NCBI GenBank assembly: GCA_905214305.1
Contig: CAJMLK010000021.1
Location: forward strand, 1 to 43,347
DNA length: 43,347 nt
Source: an uncultured bacterium
GTDB lineage: Bacteria; Desulfobacterota; Desulfovibrionia; Desulfovibrionales; Desulfovibrionaceae
Reading direction: 5' to 3'
Positions 7,948 to 16,206 of this stretch are shown one piece after another (the first letter of the stretch is position 1; each line of letters opens with the position of its first letter). A program made the translations under genes and the position numbers. A model generated the notes under the pieces. It searched no databases and was not told the origin of the DNA. It was given only the letters and a program-made list of their open reading frames with translations.

Positions 7948-8547
7948 TTACTGCCAGCCGCCCCACAGGACCATCCGCTGCAAACCCAGCGCCGCAACGA
8001 GCAGGACCGCCTGAACAAGCAGGGCCGCCACAAAGGCTGCGCCGCGCGCCCTCGCGCCAAGACGCGCCGGGGCCAGCCCGGCCAGCATGCCCCACACGCC
8101 CTGCACCACACGCTTGAGAGGCCATACAAGCGCCAGCCCCATCCATAGCAGGCCGCCCCAGGTAAAAAATCTGATATCCGAAATGGCCCAGAAGCGTTCC
8201 AGCACCATCCCCAGATCAATATGCCCCGCACTGTAGGCATTGCCTATGGATTCAACGGCATCCAGCGCCTTTTCCTCGCTGAACAGCACGCCCACGGCCC
8301 CGAACAGCAGCACAAGGGCCACAAGCAGCATGAGCAGCAGCCAGAACGTGTTCATCTGCCACCGCGCATGACCGAGCAAAACCCTGTCGCCCTGCGCCCC
8401 GGCCACCCGGCGCAGCACGGGGGCCAGCAACGGCACGGGCAGGGGCAATACCCCGAGCACAGGCAGCCACAGGGCAAACGCGCCCCCGGCCAGACAGAGA
8501 TACCCCGCCCAGGCCAGCCCCGGAGCCAGCACCTTGCCTGCGGACAT
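7948..8547 (-). CDS. Four-TM membrane protein, DUF4870-like
   Basis: 199 aa with about four hydrophobic segments. The first pair is separated by a loop containing QGDRVLLGHARWQMNTFW, a layout like the small DUF4870-type membrane proteins; that link is tentative. The second pair follows a polar loop with AVESIGNAYSAGHIDLG. No catalytic motif. Start at 8547: GGGAGG lies 4 bases before the ATG, while the frame is open to 8583. It stands alone, facing the YheO-type regulator across a repeat-rich gap. Function unknown. Confidence 0.75.
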   Translation of the reverse strand: MSAGKVLAPGLAWAGYLCLAGGAFALWLPVLGVLPLPVPLLAPVLRRVAGAQGDRVLLGHARWQMNTFWLLLMLLVALVLLFGAVGVLFSEEKALDAVESIGNAYSAGHIDLGMVLERFWAISDIRFFTWGGLLWMGLALVWPLKRVVQGVWGMLAGLAPARLGARARGAAFVAALLVQAVLLVAALGLQRMVLWGGWQ

Positions 8548-8641
8548 GAAACCTCCCGTGATAGACGTACCGCGTGTATACAATAAGCCATAATCTCACG
8601 GCTGTCTTTCGCGGGCAAGGGCTTATCGCCTCTTTGGTACG

Positions 8642-8671
8642 GCGGGGCACTGCGGGGCACTGCGGGCCACT
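8642..8671. repeat. Three tandem 10-bp repeats
   Basis: GCGGGGCACT twice, then GCGGGCCACT, in the 168-bp gap between the membrane-protein gene and the ligase gene. Function unknown. Confidence 0.8.
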
Positions 8672-8715
8672 GCGCGAACGGCAAAGCGCGTCGCGGCGCC
8701 ATGCCCGGGCGCGGT

Positions 8716-9996
8716 TCAGCGCCTGTCCACCACGCGGCGCGACTTGCTGAACGTGCGCGGCAGAGCCGCGTAATCCACAATGCTGACGTCCATGCGTGCC
8801 ATGATGGCCTTGTGCAGGCGTTTTTCCAGCGCAGCGGCCAGAGCGGCATCATTGCCCCCGCAGGCATTTTGTGTGCGCTCCACAGTAAGGGCCAGATGAT
8901 CCAGACCGCGCTCGTCCCGGCTGAGTTCCACCTGATACTCGCCGCCCAGCTCGGCAAATTCCCCGATAACAGCCATGAACTGGCCGGGGTAGATATTGAC
9001 GCCCCGGTAGATCAGCATGTCGTCCGAGCGACCCAGAATACGGTCGTGGCGCGGCATGTTCAGGCCGCAGGCGCAGCGCCCCGGCAACAGACGGCACAGA
9101 TCGTGGGTGCGATAGCGCAGCAGCGGCACGGCCTCCTTGCACAGGCTGGTCACCACCATCTCGCCCACCTCGCCCTCGGGCACGGGCTGGAGCGTCACGG
9201 GATCAAGCACCTCGATGATGAACAGGTCCGCCCAATAGTGCAGGCCATCGTGGGCATCGCAGTCTATGGCCGTGCCGGGACCGTACATTTCGGTCATGCC
9301 CGCGATGTCATAACAGCCCTCAAGGCCCAGCTTGCTTTCAATGGTGAGACGCATCTTTTCGCTGCGCGCCTCAGACCCGCAGATCATCCTGCGCAGCTTG
9401 AGCCGCTCGCCAAGGCCGGCCCGCTCCACCTCTTCGGCCAGCAGCAGGGCCATTGAAGCCGTCGCGCCAAAACAGGTGGACTCAAGGTCCTGCAAAAGCT
9501 GCAAATGCATCTCAAGGTTGCCCGGCCCCACAGGCACGGTGAGCATGCCCATCTTTTCGCTGCCGCCCTGAAAGCCCACCCCGGCCGTCCACAGGCCGTA
9601 GCCCACGGCTATCTGCATGCGGTCTTCGGCGGTCAGCCCGGCCAGCTCATAGCAGCGGGCCATCTGCAGATTGAATGTTTCCACGTCCGCCGCCGTATAG
9701 GCCAGAATCTTGCGCTTGCCCGTGGTTCCGCTGGAGGCGTGAATCCGCACCACCTCGGTCGGCGGCACACACAGCAGCGGCAGGGGATATCCCTCGCGCA
9801 GGTCCTCCACGTCCACGGTGGGCAGACGCGAAAGGTCATCCAGACCAATGGCGTCGCCAGGTTCAAGACCGCAGGCGCGCAGCTTGCTGCTGTATTGGGG
9901 GGAGTTCCAGGCACGGCGCACTGTCCAGCGCAGGCCCTCCTCCTGACGGAGGCGGATTTCCTCATCCGCAAGCTGTGGAATGAAGCGGTATGACAT
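8716..9996 (-). CDS. paaK: Phenylacetate-CoA-ligase-type AMP-forming acyl-CoA ligase
   Basis: 426 aa, the usual PaaK length. Such enzymes join an aryl or acyl acid to CoA via an acyl-adenylate. The ATP-binding loop SSGTTGKRK is at about residues 88-96. Other PaaK signatures follow: YGLWTAGVGFQGG, a GSEARSEKMR element, YDIAGMTEMYGPG (the Y-x-x-T-E adenine-binding motif) and the C-terminal GRSDDMLIYRGVNIYPGQ. AAAGGAG precedes the ATG by 10 bases. A PaaK-like gene in a sulfate reducer may act on phenylacetate from amino-acid breakdown; the nearby asparaginase and acetyltransferase do not settle the substrate. The symbol indicates family, not proven substrate. Confidence 0.88.
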   Translation of the reverse strand: MSYRFIPQLADEEIRLRQEEGLRWTVRRAWNSPQYSSKLRACGLEPGDAIGLDDLSRLPTVDVEDLREGYPLPLLCVPPTEVVRIHASSGTTGKRKILAYTAADVETFNLQMARCYELAGLTAEDRMQIAVGYGLWTAGVGFQGGSEKMGMLTVPVGPGNLEMHLQLLQDLESTCFGATASMALLLAEEVERAGLGERLKLRRMICGSEARSEKMRLTIESKLGLEGCYDIAGMTEMYGPGTAIDCDAHDGLHYWADLFIIEVLDPVTLQPVPEGEVGEMVVTSLCKEAVPLLRYRTHDLCRLLPGRCACGLNMPRHDRILGRSDDMLIYRGVNIYPGQFMAVIGEFAELGGEYQVELSRDERGLDHLALTVERTQNACGGNDAALAAALEKRLHKAIMARMDVSIVDYAALPRTFSKSRRVVDRR

Positions 9997-10059
9997 GCTT
10001 CTGCGGCTCCTTTGATCTTGAGGCGTGGTTAATGGCTGCGTGCCGTGACGAGCGCCGTA

Positions 10060-10140
10060 TGCATCCAGAGGAATTTCAAGATGAAGCTGCTCTGAAACGG
10101 GCCAATTTCGAGCCTGTACATTCTCAAAGTTTACGGCACG
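10060..10140 (-). repeat. Dispersed palindromic repeat, copy G
   Basis: On the minus strand AAACTTTGAGAATGTACAGG matches the left arm of the family palindrome; the other arm has diverged. GAGCAGCTTCATCTTGAAAT follows, like the flank of other copies. It lies in the 252-bp gap between the ligase and asparaginase genes. Confidence 0.6.
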
Positions 10141-10248
10141 CAGCGCTGGGCGATTGTGCGTCTTTTCAATCCGTCAGGCAAGCCAAATGCCGCAACGGCG
10201 CGGAATACCCGGCACAAACAGCAAAAAATATCCCCATGCTCCGCATTT

Positions 10249-11307
10249 CTACACCTCGTGGCAGCGCGCAAAAGCCCGGCGCACGTCCGCAAGCAGCGTC
10301 TGAGGACGGCCTGCTCCCTCCCGTGCGGCCTGTGCCAGCGCCAGCATGAGCAGCACGCGCGCCTTGGGCGCGGAAAGCATGCCCGAAGCGATAAAGGGGG
10401 CGTAGCCGTCCAGATCCGTCACAGGGCCGCCGCCCGTGCGGCTGGCCCGCACCACGGGCTTGCCCGTCTCAACGGCCCGGGCAAGCGCCTCGCGCACGTC
10501 AGACGGCATGGAGCCGTTGCCCATGCCCACCACCACCAGACCGGCCGAGCGTTCCAGCGAAAAGAGCACCGCGTCCAGCGGCATGCCTGCGCAGGCATAG
10601 AGCACGTCCACACGCGGCAGATCATCCTGCCCGGCATGGGCGGCATAGGTTCCGGCCAGAGCCGGGCCGTCCTCCCCGGTGTGGTAGAAAACAGGGCGAC
10701 CATTGATGACCCGCCCGAGCAGGCCGGATTCCAGCGCGCGAAACGCCTCCACATCAAGCGTTCCGGCCTTTACTGCCGTGCGCGCCGAAAGAATGCGCCC
10801 GTTCATCACAATAAGCGTGCCGCGCCCCCTCGCCCCTGCGCTGGCCGCCACGGCCACGGCATCGCGGATATTGATGGGACCGTCCGCACTCAGGGACGTG
10901 GCCGGGCGCATGGCGCCGGTAAGCACCACGGGCTTGGAACTGCTCATGGTCAGATGCAGGTAAAAAGCCGACTCTTCAAGCGTGTCTGTGCCGTGGGTCA
11001 GCACCACGCCGCACATGGCCGCATCGTCCAGAGCCTCGCCGCAGTCGCGCCCGAGCTTGGCCCAGTGGCAGGGGCGCATATCCTCGCTGGGCAGGTTGCC
11101 GCACTGGCGGCTGGCAATGCGCGCCACGCCGTCAATGCCGGGCAGACTTTCCAGCATGCACTCCACAGAAAGCACGCCGGCCTGATAGCTGATCTGCTCC
11201 AGCGGGGTGTCGGCCACGCCTGCGATGGTTCCGCCCGTGCCCAGCAGGGCCACCTGCGGCAGAGACGCGCCGCACGGCGCGGCAGCGGCATGGAAAGAAT
11301 CACTCAT
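10249..11307 (-). CDS. L-asparaginase family protein
   Basis: 352 aa. Predicted to hydrolyse L-asparagine to aspartate and ammonia. Both active-site loops are visible: LLGTGGTIAG (about residues 20-29, nucleophilic Thr) and LTHGTDTLEES (about 101-111, Thr-Asp pair). GPINIRDAVAVA and the C-terminal half (GLVVVGMGNGSMP, VVRASRTGGGPV) are also typical. No signal peptide, so a cytoplasmic location is likely. Start at 11307: GGGAG lies just upstream. The frame is open to 11550, but that extension is Arg/Ala-rich and looks non-coding. Related amidohydrolases such as glutaminase-asparaginase cannot be excluded. Confidence 0.9.
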   Translation of the reverse strand: MSDSFHAAAAPCGASLPQVALLGTGGTIAGVADTPLEQISYQAGVLSVECMLESLPGIDGVARIASRQCGNLPSEDMRPCHWAKLGRDCGEALDDAAMCGVVLTHGTDTLEESAFYLHLTMSSSKPVVLTGAMRPATSLSADGPINIRDAVAVAASAGARGRGTLIVMNGRILSARTAVKAGTLDVEAFRALESGLLGRVINGRPVFYHTGEDGPALAGTYAAHAGQDDLPRVDVLYACAGMPLDAVLFSLERSAGLVVVGMGNGSMPSDVREALARAVETGKPVVRASRTGGGPVTDLDGYAPFIASGMLSAPKARVLLMLALAQAAREGAGRPQTLLADVRRAFARCHEV

Positions 11308-11574
11308 ATCGGCTCCCGCCGCGCCGCCCCTTCTGACAGGAGCCACCGCGCGGACTTGCAATTTCTGATTGGCGCGATCCGGCCAAAGCGCTCTGCCCCT
11401 CGGGCGGAGCACAGGAATGCGGCGCGCCGCACAGCGCGCGGCGCATTTGCCGAAAAGACGCACTGCGCAAAGGCGGCCCGCTGCCCCGACGGCCCACTGC
11501 CAACAATGCTCCTGCATCAGGGCAGGACTGCCATTGTCGCCTGCTGCCACGCGGTCACCATGCCGGTGCGGCGC

Positions 11575-12078
11575 TCATCTCCTGTTTGCCACTGGCCGCG
11601 GCATATGAGGCAGGGGCGCCACCCACTGCATTTCCACCACCGGCTGGCCCGTATGGCCGCACACGCTTTCGCCCGTCGGCACAAAGCCCGATCGCGCATA
11701 AAAAGCTCTGGCTCCGCTGTTGGCGCGGTACACGTCAAGGCGCAGCCTGTGCCGCCCGTGCATGGCGTGCCGCACCAGAACAGTCCCCAATCCCATGCGC
11801 CAGCACGAAGGCCGCACAAAGAGCGCGGCCAGAAAATCCACGCCGTCAGGGCTGCAAAGAGCGGAAAAGGCAACTGCCTCCCCATGCCTTTCCAGCACGT
11901 CCAGATGCGATGACGGCAGATAGTGCCGCTGCATGGCATCGCGTTGGTGCTGCCACAGGGCCGGGCTTGCAAAATCGTGGGCCAGCAGCGATGCCTCAAG
12001 CCAGATATCCGCACAGGCCGCATAGTGCCGGGCACTGAGTCCACGCACCAGCGTGATGCCGTCGGGCAGGGTATTCAT
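11575..12078 (-). CDS. GNAT-family N-acetyltransferase
   Basis: 167 aa. The C-terminal half carries the GNAT acetyl-CoA fold: LAALFVRPSCWRMGLGTVLVRHA, where R-x-x-G-x-G/A is represented by CWRMGLG, then LRLDVYRANSGARAFYARSGF, the common N-x-x-A-x-x-F-Y-x-x-x-G-F motif. The N-terminal half (ARHYAACADIWLEASLLAHDF) resembles YhbS/YjgM-like members. The acceptor is unknown. Start at 12078 with GAGG 7 bases upstream; further upstream ATGs up to 12090 are possible. It is divergent from the MFS gene across about 190 bp. Confidence 0.85.
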   Translation of the reverse strand: MNTLPDGITLVRGLSARHYAACADIWLEASLLAHDFASPALWQHQRDAMQRHYLPSSHLDVLERHGEAVAFSALCSPDGVDFLAALFVRPSCWRMGLGTVLVRHAMHGRHRLRLDVYRANSGARAFYARSGFVPTGESVCGHTGQPVVEMQWVAPLPHMPRPVANRR

Positions 12079-12269
12079 GAGGGGCCTCATCTCCGGCAGG
12101 CAAAGGCATGCGGGCACGCCGGAGAAAAATTTTTTTGTGCTCCTCCACATGTTTAAGCAAGGCGGCGCGCGGCGTCAACGCACTCGCGGCCCCACTGAAA
12201 ACGCTCGCCGAGGCACAGGCGTTTGCACCCCCTCTTGGTTTTGTCATTTCCTTGGTGTAGCGTGCGCGC

Positions 12270-13529
12270 ATGGACAAGAAAAAAATATCCCTTGTATCGC
12301 TCGGCCACCTGTCGTGCGACGTCAATGGCGGGGCCTTGCCCGCCATTCTGCCCTTCTTGCGCACCCACTACGGCCTGACATATCAGGCCACGGGCGGGCT
12401 GATGTTTGCCTATTCCTGCCTGTCGTCCATCATCCAGCCGCTTTTCGGCCTTATGGCAGACAGGCTCTCCAAGCCGTGGCTTATCCCCCTCGGCGTGTTC
12501 CTGGCAGGCATGGGGCTGGCAGCAGTGGGCTTCATGTCCAGCTACTGGGCCATTTTTGCGGCCATCGGCCTGAGCGGCGTGGGCGCGGCCCTTTTTCACC
12601 CCGAGGGCGCACGCTTTGCCAACAAGGTGTCAGGCAAAAGCAAGGGCACAGGCATGAGCATCTTTTCCATAGGCGGTAACGCGGGCTTTGTTATCGGCCC
12701 GCTGCTCGCCACCTTTTTCCTGAGCTGGCTCGGCATGCCCGGAACCTTCATCTTCGGACTGCTGGCAACGGTGATGGCCTCCATCCTGCTGCTGCTGATC
12801 ATGCGCATGGTTGCGCCTGAAGCCGCTGCCGCCGCCCAACGCACCGCCACTGCCGCCTACGGCGCCCCGCAGGCCGGAACACAGGGCAAAGACGCTTCAG
12901 GGCAGCCCGGCGGCGCAACGCCCGACGCCGAAGGCGGCGAAGCACCGCAGAACAACTGGCACGAATTTTCAAAGCTGACCGGGGCCATCATTGCGCGCTC
13001 CATTCTTTTTGTGGGCTTCAACACCTTTATTCCCCTGTACTGGGTGAACGGCTTTGGGCAGAGCAAAACCGCCGGGGCCGTAGCCCTGACCATTTTCTGC
13101 ACGTTCGGGGTTGCCAGCAACATTCTGGGCGGCGTACTGGCCGACAGGCACGGCTTCAGGGTCATCGTGCGTCTGGGCTTTGCCCTGATGACACCCGCCG
13201 TGCTGGCCTTCGGCCTGCTGCCCAACCTTTATGCCGCCTATGCCCTGCTGCCCCTGCTCGGCTTTGTGCTTTACGCGCCCTTCAGTTCTCTGGTGGTTCT
13301 GGGGCAGACCTACCTTGCCCGCAATATCGGTTTTGCCTCGGGCATTACCCTGGGCCTGGCCACCAGTCTGGGAGGCATATTCGCACCGCTGCTGGGCTGG
13401 ATCGCCGACAATCACGGGCTGCCGCGCACCTTTCAGTGTCTGGCCGTGGTTGCCCTCATAGGCACGGTGTTTGCCTTTGCCCTGCGCGAACATGCGGCAA
13501 AGGCTCCAGCAAAGACGGCCCGCGCATAG
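12270..13529 (+). CDS. Major facilitator superfamily transporter, Fsr (fosmidomycin-resistance)-like
   Basis: 419 aa with about 12 membrane segments in two sets of six. They are separated by an Ala/Gly-rich polar loop at about residues 190-232. The N-terminus (LGHLSCDVNGGALPAILPFL, then GLMFAYSCLSSIIQPLFG, and ALFHPEGARFA) strongly resembles the Fsr/fosmidomycin-resistance family of proton-driven exporters. The second half has GGVLADRHGFR, the repeated MFS A-motif. The physiological substrate is unknown. The ribosome site is weak. It is monocistronic, with a clear terminator after it. Confidence 0.88.
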   Translation: MDKKKISLVSLGHLSCDVNGGALPAILPFLRTHYGLTYQATGGLMFAYSCLSSIIQPLFGLMADRLSKPWLIPLGVFLAGMGLAAVGFMSSYWAIFAAIGLSGVGAALFHPEGARFANKVSGKSKGTGMSIFSIGGNAGFVIGPLLATFFLSWLGMPGTFIFGLLATVMASILLLLIMRMVAPEAAAAAQRTATAAYGAPQAGTQGKDASGQPGGATPDAEGGEAPQNNWHEFSKLTGAIIARSILFVGFNTFIPLYWVNGFGQSKTAGAVALTIFCTFGVASNILGGVLADRHGFRVIVRLGFALMTPAVLAFGLLPNLYAAYALLPLLGFVLYAPFSSLVVLGQTYLARNIGFASGITLGLATSLGGIFAPLLGWIADNHGLPRTFQCLAVVALIGTVFAFALREHAAKAPAKTARA

Positions 13530-13562
13530 CCCCTCCGCCACACGCGGTTACGAACATTCAAT

Positions 13563-13601
13563 AATCCCCTGTATCGGCATACCCGGTACAGGGGATTTTT
13601 T
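13563..13601 (+). terminator. Terminator of the MFS transporter gene
   Basis: Stem AATCCCCTGTA / TACAGGGGATT around a GC-rich loop, followed by TTTTTT, 33 bp after the stop. Confidence 0.9.
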
Positions 13602-13805
13602 CGTCCGCTGTCATGCTGCATGCCAATTTTCACCCGCGCCTGCTCACAGAACGCCCCGCGTTACGCACCAAAAGCAGATCAGCCCGCCTCCACGGTGTGT
13701 GCGCCATGTCAGCTTGTGTGCGGAAAATCATGTGCTGGATGTTCATAACGAATATAACATAGTGTTATTATTAAAGTAGTATGAATTTTAAATGTTCCTT
13801 TAGGC

Positions 13806-13850
13806 AAAAAAGTATCCGTCCGGGCAAATATCGTTGCTCCGGGCGGATAC
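13806..13850 (-). terminator. Second minus-strand terminator-like hairpin
   Basis: A 12-bp stem with one G-U pair and a 14-base loop, then TTTTTT on the minus strand. Purpose unclear because a terminator already lies upstream on the same strand. Confidence 0.55.
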
Positions 13851-13983
13851 CAGTCAGCCTTGCAGCCTGATGTGCCTGATGTTTCCTTGGCGTAAAAACA
13901 GGTGCGCAAACTGTTCCTATCTCATGCAAAGCTACAATATAAATGAATATATTTCAGACACACCCTGTTCTTTCCGTGTGCGC

Positions 13984-14035
13984 AAAAAGGCAGTCCGGAA
14001 ACCGGCAGGAAGGAGAGCCACCGGTTTCCGGACTG
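13984..14035 (-). terminator. Terminator-like hairpin, probably for the BCCT gene
   Basis: A perfect 15-bp inverted repeat with a 15-base loop, followed on the minus strand by GCCTTTTTGC. It lies 190 bp after the BCCT stop, beyond repeat copy H. Confidence 0.6.
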
Positions 14036-14084
14036 TTTACACGGGCTGCGCCCTGGGCCGCTCGGGGTGCGGCATGTTCCTGGA

Positions 14085-14232
14085 GCAAATCAGCTTTGAA
14101 AATGTACATTCTCAAAGTTTAAGTCACGCTCGCTTCGATGCTTAACCGCGCAAGTAAATAGCGCTTGCATCTTTGCAGCGGGCGACTGCTCACGCAGCCG
14201 CCAGAGCAATTTCAAAGTGAACTTGCTCTAGA
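14085..14232 (-). repeat. Dispersed palindromic repeat, copy H (most complete)
   Basis: On the minus strand it starts AGAGCAAGTTCACTTTGAAA, continues GCTCTGGCGGCTGCGTGAGC and GCGCGGTTAAGCATCGAAGC, and ends with the AACTTTGAGAATGTACATTT palindrome. It joins the left part seen in copies B and D to the right part seen in copy A, so it shows the full unit of about 150 bp. Its first bases overlap the end of the BCCT gene by a few bases. Confidence 0.75.
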
Positions 14233-15805
14233 GTTTTGTCTCGTACTTGCGCAGCACCGAAGCTCCGTCGGTGCGGATGATCTTGAGCCAGCAGAAGGTC
14301 AGCAGCAACGAGGGCAATGCCATGAGCGCGCCGGAGAAGTTGCCGAACATCTTGGCAACACCGAGGCCGCCCATGCAGATCATGCCCAGAGCCAGAACGC
14401 ACTGCACGAGGCACCAGAAGGTACGGTGCAGGCGGTGCGGCTCGGAATCGGGGCTGAGGCGACGGGTGGCCGTGCTGGCGACCACATAGGAACCGGAGTT
14501 GACCGTGGTTGCCAGAAAGATGGTGGACAGCAGGCAGTACGCCACGAGCACCAGTTCCTTGAAGGGCAGCGTGCCAAGCACGGCAACCATTGCGGCGGCC
14601 CCGCCCTCTGCCTTGAGGATGCTCACGGCATCAAGAATGCCCGCATGCTGCACATAGAGCGAATAGGAACCAAAGATGCCGTGCATCAGACAGCCACCGG
14701 AAACCGTGCCCGTCATGCCCCACAGAATGATTTCACGCACGGTGCGACCGCGTGAAATGCGCGCGATGAACAGCCCCATGAAAGGCCCGAAGCCTGCCCA
14801 GAACAGGGCGTAAAAAATGGTCCAGTCCTGCGGGAAGCTGCCGCCGCCCCACGGATCTGTCCAGAACACCATATTGGGGTAGTTGCCGAGCCACTTGCCG
14901 AAGGCATTGGTGAAGATATTGAAAAGCTGCACCGTAGGCCCGCAAAAGAAGCAATAGGCCGCCAGCATCAGGGCCAGAATGACGTTCACGTCGCTCAGCC
15001 ACTTGATGCCCTTGTCCAGCCCCCTATAAACCGTATACCCCGCCACCAGGCCGCTGAAAGCCAGAATGACGACCTGCGTGGTCAGGTTGGGATTGATGCC
15101 GAACACGCTTTGCAGCGCATAGGCCACGGTGGGCAGGGAAAGGCACATGGTCACGGCCGTGCAGAACATGAGGCCAAGGATAAAGAACACGTCAATGCAC
15201 AGGCCAAGCCAGCCGCGCGCCATGCGCTGACCGATGATCATTTCTGTGGCCGTGCTCACCCGCAGAAAAGGTTCCTTGCGGATGTAGAACATGTAGGCAA
15301 TGGGCAGCGCGGTGATAAGATAGGTGCACCATGCGTTCGGTCCCCAGTGCATCAGCAGATAGGCCAGCGCCCAGTCATAGGCCTGAGTGCTCATGGGGTC
15401 CGCATACTGCGGCGGAATAAGGATGTTCCAGAGCGGCTCGGTGATGGCCCAGAACATGATGGCGCCGCCCACGCCGGAACAGAAAATCATGGCTATCCAC
15501 GATGGCAGGGCGAACTGGGGTTTTTCATCAGGCTCACCGAACTTGATCTTGCCCCAGCGGCTCAAGGCAAAATAGAAACAGAGAAAAATCAGAGCAACGG
15601 TTATCCAGAGATACAGCGTGCCGAAATTGGCCGCAAAAGGCTGGTAGATTGCCGTTAGAACCGATTCCGCAGCTTTGGGCACGATTACTGCGGGCAAGCT
15701 GATGAGCAGCACGATAAGCAGGCCCGGAACAAAAATTTTCCAGTCCGGTCGCAGGTCTTCGCCACTGTTTTCGCCAGACGTGCCGGTGGGCTTGATTTCA
15801 GCCAT
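14228..15805 (-). CDS. BCCT-family transporter (betaine/choline/carnitine type)
   Basis: 525 aa with about 12 membrane segments; the family carries quaternary-ammonium or sulfonium zwitterions across the inner membrane. Family signatures include FCSGVGGAIMFWAITEPLW (about residues 100-120), YDWALAYLLMHWGPNAW, and WTIFYALFWAGFGPFMGLFIARISRGRTVRE. Start at 15805 (GGGAGG 6 bases upstream), not the in-frame TTG at 15817. It is divergent from the hydrolase gene at 16207. A good -24/-12 promoter and a three-half-site operator lie upstream, so control by the sigma-54 activator at 18899-20359 is likely. The real substrate is unknown. Confidence 0.93.
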   Translation of the reverse strand: MAEIKPTGTSGENSGEDLRPDWKIFVPGLLIVLLISLPAVIVPKAAESVLTAIYQPFAANFGTLYLWITVALIFLCFYFALSRWGKIKFGEPDEKPQFALPSWIAMIFCSGVGGAIMFWAITEPLWNILIPPQYADPMSTQAYDWALAYLLMHWGPNAWCTYLITALPIAYMFYIRKEPFLRVSTATEMIIGQRMARGWLGLCIDVFFILGLMFCTAVTMCLSLPTVAYALQSVFGINPNLTTQVVILAFSGLVAGYTVYRGLDKGIKWLSDVNVILALMLAAYCFFCGPTVQLFNIFTNAFGKWLGNYPNMVFWTDPWGGGSFPQDWTIFYALFWAGFGPFMGLFIARISRGRTVREIILWGMTGTVSGGCLMHGIFGSYSLYVQHAGILDAVSILKAEGGAAAMVAVLGTLPFKELVLVAYCLLSTIFLATTVNSGSYVVASTATRRLSPDSEPHRLHRTFWCLVQCVLALGMICMGGLGVAKMFGNFSGALMALPSLLLTFCWLKIIRTDGASVLRKYETKL

Positions 15806-15849
15806 GTTGCCTCCCAATGAGCAGATAGTGAAAAGGATTTTTCCCTATT

Positions 15850-15867
15850 CTGCAGTAGTCGTGCCAA
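15850..15867 (-). promoter_or_regulatory. Sigma-54 (-24/-12) promoter of the BCCT gene
   Basis: On the minus strand: TTGGCACGACTACTGCA, matching TGGCAC-N5-TTGCA at all but one base, with correct spacing. The expected start is about 12 bases further, near 15840, giving a leader of about 35 bases. Confidence 0.75.
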
Positions 15868-15928
15868 AATTCACCAAGCTGAAATACTTGTATTATTTTG
15901 AAATGCCAAGCCCAAACGCCTTTCAGCA

Positions 15929-15954
15929 CGACAGGAGTGTCGCCTTTGGCGACA
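15929..15954. promoter_or_regulatory. Three-half-site operator, probable activator binding site
   Basis: CGACA-N4-TGTCG-N7-CGACA, the same architecture and spacing as 20406-20381 on the other strand; the N7 part also fits as cctttgg versus cgtatgg. It lies about 63-88 bp upstream of the -24 element of the BCCT gene and about 175 bp from that of the hydrolase gene, normal distances for a sigma-54 enhancer. A related element, GTCGCCTTTGGC, occurs at about 16026. Confidence 0.65.
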
Positions 15955-16126
15955 AAAAAGTCTTTTAAAAATCATGTTTAAATTCATAATGTTATAAGCA
16001 TATATGTTCTTTTCACGCCATTTCGGTCGCCTTTGGCCGTGCCCGCACGCCCGAAATGATTGTGCCCATTATGTCATGCACAAAAACAATACACATATCT
16101 CCATGTAAAAAGGGATGTTATGGCGG

Positions 16127-16143
16127 TTGGCATGCTTATTGAT
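16127..16143 (+). promoter_or_regulatory. Possible sigma-54 promoter of the hydrolase gene
   Basis: TTGGCATGCTTATTGAT: the -24 part is good and the spacing right, but the -12 part has GA in place of GC. The start would be near 16153, 54 bases before the ATG. Confidence 0.45.
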
Positions 16144-16206
16144 TAACCAGGCGGCATCACACGGCAATCTCATGCTCGTCATGCATCACCAAGGAGGTTT
16201 ATACTT

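Larger units (their letters stand above)
13602..14084. other. AT-richer intergenic stretch with two minus-strand terminator-like hairpins
   Basis: No credible gene is seen. 13740-13800 is very AT-rich. Hairpin 1 (13812-13850, GTATCCGTCCGG / CCGGGCGGATAC) and hairpin 2 (13991-14035, perfect 15-bp stem CAGTCCGGAAACCGG) both have an A-run on their left side (T-run on the minus strand). They could therefore end transcripts coming from the BCCT gene or from an unseen small RNA between them. Confidence 0.55.

Noticed and set aside
10156..11913. 585-codon plus-strand open frame across the asparaginase and GNAT genes
   Set aside because: It covers two recognised minus-strand genes and their gap; Arg/His/Ala-rich and without a domain.
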